From: Hydractinia symbiolongicarpus
Lineage: Eukaryota > Cnidaria > Hydrozoa > Anthoathecata > Hydractiniidae
Assembly (NCBI RefSeq): GCF_029227915.1
Contig: NC_079878.1
Span: forward strand, 28,423,501 to 28,487,500
Length of the DNA: 64,000 nt
Reading direction: 5' to 3'
The notes under the pieces are model-generated. The model was not told the DNA's origin. It made no database searches and was given only the letters and a program-made list of their open reading frames with translations. Within the stretch, counting starts at the first letter, position 1, and each line of letters opens with the position of its first letter. Below are positions 61,851 through 64,000 of this stretch, one piece after another. The position numbers and the translations under genes are program-made.

Positions 61851-62276
61851 CTATTTTTCGAAATACCACACGGCGCCCCCGACACCAATCATGCTTAGCG
61901 CGATAAATGCCAATTCCCGTTCATGCTGGCCATTGCTGGGTGTATAAAAGTCGCTCAATACGGGCCTGCGCGGAATATCTGCGAGAGGTGATCCTCCAAA
62001 TACTTTTTTATATTCCCGCATCGCGTCATCCAGCTCCGTGAATTTACCCTCGGCCTTCTTCTCAAGTCTGAGCTGCTTATTGATAAAGTCAACCCTCTCT
62101 TGTCTTTTACGTTGCCATATAACCTGAGCCTTCTGCAGCTGTTCTATGGCTAGATCATGCCGCTTCCGTTCCTTATCTATCCTATCCTTTGATAAACTTG
62201 AAAAGAGGTAGCTTGATCCGGTGAAGGCCAAAGCGTTCGCGAAGGCACCTCCCAACATCATTGCAATTGAAGCCAT
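61851..62276 (-). CDS. Polinton-associated bitopic membrane protein
   Basis: The product has 141 residues. An N-terminal hydrophobic helix (about 5-27, MMLGGAFANALAFTGSSYLF) is followed by a highly charged helical stretch (28-93, with IDKERKRHDLAIEQLQKAQ and DAMREYKK). Then come a short Pro-rich segment with LSDFYTPSNGQ (107-117) and a C-terminal hydrophobic helix (121-139). It resembles a conserved family I recall beside Polinton genes in cnidarians; its function is not known to me. TATATAAAC directly precedes the start codon, as for the gene at 62435. Confidence 0.78.
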   Translation of the reverse strand: MASIAMMLGGAFANALAFTGSSYLFSSLSKDRIDKERKRHDLAIEQLQKAQVIWQRKRQERVDFINKQLRLEKKAEGKFTELDDAMREYKKVFGGSPLADIPRRPVLSDFYTPSNGQHERELAFIALSMIGVGGAVWYFEK

Positions 62277-62306
62277 GTTTATATAATCCGGTATAATATA
62301 GTGGCG

Positions 62307-62435
62307 TTATTTTAATACGATAGCCTCGGAGTCGTCTATTACCTCGGTATCGAGGTATTCCACCTTGGGTAAAATCCTCTCAACTTTCTTACGCTGGCAT
62401 AAAACCCAGACCAACCATTCCAGTATTCGCAACAT
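62307..62435 (-). CDS. 42-residue small membrane protein
   Basis: The small frame begins at 62435 with MLRILEWLVWVLCQRKK and ends with TAA at 62307. The first 13 residues are hydrophobic, followed by a basic patch and an acidic tail (EVIDDSEAI). Its ATG overlaps the stop of the upstream gene by one base (TAATG). It fills what would otherwise be a 158-bp gap in a very compact cluster, and its coding strand agrees with its neighbours. Support is positional and compositional only. Confidence 0.5.
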   Translation of the reverse strand: MLRILEWLVWVLCQRKKVERILPKVEYLDTEVIDDSEAIVLK

Positions 62436-62662
62436 TATATATTTATAGTTTCGGGTATAATTTTCTGCTTAACTAGATATTCTCTTGTTATTTCACTTGC
62501 GGCGACTATGGCTACAAGCTTTCCGGTATCTTCCAGGTCAAACTTCTGAATTGAGGGTGGTGTCATTTTTAATACCTTTTTCCCGAGCATTGAATAGCCT
62601 ACAGCGAAAACGCATACGACCGATGCCTTATAAATATCGTTGACTATACTTTTCTTATCCAT
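62435..62662 (-). CDS. 75-residue conserved small membrane protein
   Basis: The product is 75 residues with hydrophobic stretches at about 12-27 (KASVVCVFAVGYSMLG) and 46-57. Between them is a KMTPPSIQKFDLEDTGKLV segment that I recall as typical of small Polinton proteins in cnidarians. It is too short for confident fold assignment; a virion-membrane component is plausible. AGTATATAAAC directly precedes its ATG. Confidence 0.75.
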   Translation of the reverse strand: MDKKSIVNDIYKASVVCVFAVGYSMLGKKVLKMTPPSIQKFDLEDTGKLVAIVAASEITREYLVKQKIIPETINI

Positions 62663-62681
62663 GTTTATATACTTCTAGATT

Positions 62682-62699
62682 ATAATATCGCGATATTAT
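62682..62699. terminator. 18-bp perfect AT-rich palindrome
   Basis: ATAATATCGCGATATTAT is a perfect palindrome located 4 bases after the stop at 62704 and 19 bases before the start at 62662. It could be the 3' hairpin of the upstream gene or a protein-binding operator for the downstream one. It lacks the TTTGTTAC core of the other hairpins. Confidence 0.55.
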
Positions 62700-62703
62700 C
62701 CCT

Positions 62704-63108
62704 TTATTCCATTTCAAGTTTACTCCTGGTTTTTCTAGTGTCCGATGGAGCTCTCGGTGAGGGATCCTTCACCTTACTCTGTGAGGTGTTGTTCCTCATC
62801 ACCACCAACGCTCCAATTATTAGCATCACAATCACACCGCCGCCCATTATTGCGTAGTTGTTAACCCCACCCTTGGGAACATCTGTCACGGAATCCTCAA
62901 TTACAATATCCTTAGGATCCTCCAACAGTGTCTGAGGTGTCGACCGCGTTGGTGTCGATTCCGTCTTCGCCTGCGTCTCTGCCTGCGCCATGAGCAGTCT
63001 TTTATAGTCTTCCCTCTGTTTGCGGTTGAATTCGGCCACCCTCTTACCAGCCTCAACCTTTTTAGGGTTCTTCGTTGTCACCTGAATAGGAGTCTGTTCC
63101 TCTGACAT
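62704..63108 (-). CDS. Single-pass membrane protein with KNPKKVEAGKR motif
   Basis: The product has 134 residues. A basic, helical N-terminal part (KNPKKVEAGKRVAEFNRKQR, 13-32) is followed by a Ser/Thr/Pro-rich linker. One membrane helix (about 86-104, YAIMGGGVIVMLIIGALVV) and a basic cytoplasmic-like tail follow. I recall similar KNPK.VE.GK..AE.NR proteins near Polinton genes in cnidarians, without a known function. Its first 47 bases overlap the 3' end of the upstream gene in another frame. Confidence 0.75.
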   Translation of the reverse strand: MSEEQTPIQVTTKNPKKVEAGKRVAEFNRKQREDYKRLLMAQAETQAKTESTPTRSTPQTLLEDPKDIVIEDSVTDVPKGGVNNYAIMGGGVIVMLIIGALVVMRNNTSQSKVKDPSPRAPSDTRKTRSKLEME

Positions 63109-63580
63109 CTTTATTATCTATATCTATATCTATATTATTATTTGCGTTTAAATTTCTTCCAGCGATATAATGCCTACCTGTAATTAGACCCACACTGATT
63201 GGTGATAGTAGTGATCCGAACTTATAATACAAATCGCACGTGAACCTTTGAAGGGCGGAGTTTAGGAATGGATCATTCTCCAGGTCATGACTCAGAGCCT
63301 TTTGATTTTTTATGCCCAGGGCCGCACAGGCACCCAGAGAGTACATATGGATTATTGACTGTCCTAAAGACTTAACCATTTGACCGGATAGTTTAGCCTC
63401 GTATATGGTGAACAGTTTATCCACCTCATCATTCTTGAGCTTCTGGATCTCCGCCTCCGTATACATCTTACCAAGATATAACTTACTATTCCCGGTCAGC
63501 ACGCACTCGAGCAATTTCTGTCTCTTCCCATCATCCCGTTCATCGATAAAAATTAGGTTGTCAATTACCGTTTCGGCCAT
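63062..63580 (-). CDS. Polinton-associated protein of unknown function (MAET...)
   Basis: I choose the Met at 63580, giving 172 residues. Its context (GAAAATGG) is good and several neighbours also start MAE or MAD. The protein has an acidic start (NLIFIDERDDGKRQKLLEC), a TEAEIQKLKNDEVDKLF segment, and a conserved-looking DPFLNSALQRFTCDLYYKFG stretch near 115-134. A weakly hydrophobic end and an Asn/Asp-rich tail follow. The frame stays open upstream to Met codons at 63688 and 63742. Using them would add a strong membrane helix (IEYINFILLVIAVVLLLVL), so a membrane-anchored form is possible. I recall related cnidarian Polinton proteins that start at the MAE position. Confidence 0.72.
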   Translation of the reverse strand: MAETVIDNLIFIDERDDGKRQKLLECVLTGNSKLYLGKMYTEAEIQKLKNDEVDKLFTIYEAKLSGQMVKSLGQSIIHMYSLGACAALGIKNQKALSHDLENDPFLNSALQRFTCDLYYKFGSLLSPISVGLITGRHYIAGRNLNANNNIDIDIDNKDVRGTDSYSGDNEEP

Positions 63581-63718
63581 TTTCAATAGCCATAGGTATT
63601 TTTTAATACAAAAAAGACAGAAACTAACCAATACCAGCAATAGCACTACAGCTATCACCAGTAATATGAAATTTATATATTCTATCATTATAGGATAGTA
63701 CTGTAGTTTTCCTATAGA

Positions 63719-63743
63719 TTTGTTACAAGACTCTTGCAACAAA
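63719..63743. terminator. 3' hairpin after the packaging ATPase
   Basis: TTTGTTACAAGA and TCTTGCAACAAA form a 12-bp stem with one mismatch around a single base (the real loop would be wider). It lies 12 bases downstream of the ATPase stop at 63755 and starts with the same TTTGTTAC as hairpins elsewhere in the element. Confidence 0.7.
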
Positions 63744-63754
63744 AAATGTCCATT

Positions 63755-64000
63755 CTAGCAAATCACGTGAGTTCTTGGATGTTCCATCCTCATGACTAAA
63801 TGTGTATATTTGCCATCTTTCAGCCTTTCCTTAACCTTCTGGATCTCCGACGATTCAATGACATCATTCTCTTCGTGGATGGTTGCGAGATCATGTCTGT
63901 CCTTCGGATACCACACATATAACATTTTTGCCTGCCTTCGTAAGTTCTTCGGTATCGCGGTGTATGATTGTGTGAGTAGCCACATGGTGTGGTTTCGATG
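63755..64000 (-). CDS. FtsK/HerA-type genome-packaging ATPase, C-terminal part
   Basis: The frame is open to the window edge, so only the last 81 or so residues are visible. RNHTMWLLTQSYTAIPKNLR is the motif that follows the Walker B strand in Polinton, virophage and adenovirus-like packaging ATPases, with a conserved Gln and Arg. It is followed by WYPKDRHDLATIHEEN and THLVMRMEHPRTHVI, typical of the C-terminus. Walker A and B lie beyond 64000. It would pump the element's DNA into capsids. It heads the minus-strand membrane-protein cluster. Confidence 0.82.
   Translation of the reverse strand, partial: HRNHTMWLLTQSYTAIPKNLRRQAKMLYVWYPKDRHDLATIHEENDVIESSEIQKVKERLKDGKYTHLVMRMEHPRTHVIC

Larger units (their letters stand above)
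51279..64000. mobile_element. Polinton/Maverick (polintovirus-like) element, right end missing
   Basis: The region carries the diagnostic Polinton set: a protein-primed type B DNA polymerase, a D,D-35-E integrase and the C-terminal part of a FtsK/HerA-type packaging ATPase, together with several small membrane proteins. Its left end starts with AG next to a broken satellite monomer. About 12.7 kb are present; full elements are usually 15-20 kb or more. The other terminus and any capsid or protease genes would be beyond 64000. Nearly all reading frames are intact, which suggests a young insertion. Confidence 0.93.

Overview
The window has two unrelated parts. Bases 1 to about 51278 are one uninterrupted tandem satellite array with a monomer of about 373 bp (roughly 137 copies), AT-rich and without credible genes. 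Bases 51279 to 64000 are most of a large protein-coding mobile element of the Polinton/Maverick (polintovirus) class. It sits inside a satellite monomer and runs off the right edge of the window. The host is a eukaryote. Intron-free genes, an invertebrate-type Polinton DNA polymerase and small membrane proteins that resemble families I remember from cnidarian Polintons suggest a marine invertebrate, possibly a cnidarian; that host guess is weak.

The satellite is organised in higher-order repeats. About 1-6711 is a five-monomer unit. About 7080-8945 is a two-monomer unit. About 9388-13113 is a 1.86 kb unit present twice. About 14900-21240 has a three-monomer rhythm. About 24060-31620 is largely duplicated at 33290-40215. 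Then come a 2236-bp duplication (40455-44926) and a 2735-bp repeat (44265-49354). Many monomers carry a motif that looks like a tRNA D-arm.

The element starts with AG at 51279, right after GACTGT, the expected half of a 6-bp target-site duplication. From the end inwards it holds: a C-rich terminal region; the protein-primed family B DNA polymerase (minus); an MDM2-like RING protein with two Rho_N/SAP-like modules (plus); a DDE integrase (minus); two copies of a small Rho_N/SAP-like gene (one interrupted by an in-frame stop); a second RING protein with an acidic tract; a paralogous pair of coiled-coil/membrane-hairpin proteins (minus); a 426-residue coiled-coil membrane protein (plus); a minus-strand cluster of small membrane proteins, including a 42-residue one; and the C-terminal end of the genome-packaging ATPase cut by the window edge. 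Capsid and protease genes are not in view and would be expected beyond 64000.

Polymerase and integrase are the replication/integration module. The ATPase and membrane-protein cluster belong to the virion/packaging side. The RING and Rho_N-like proteins are accessory and probably act on the host or on DNA. Two features stand out. Palindromic hairpins lie about 5-20 nt after the stop codons of most genes, often with a TTTGTTAC...GTAACAAA core. The same small Rho_N/SAP-like module is reused in the polymerase, a RING protein and two small proteins.
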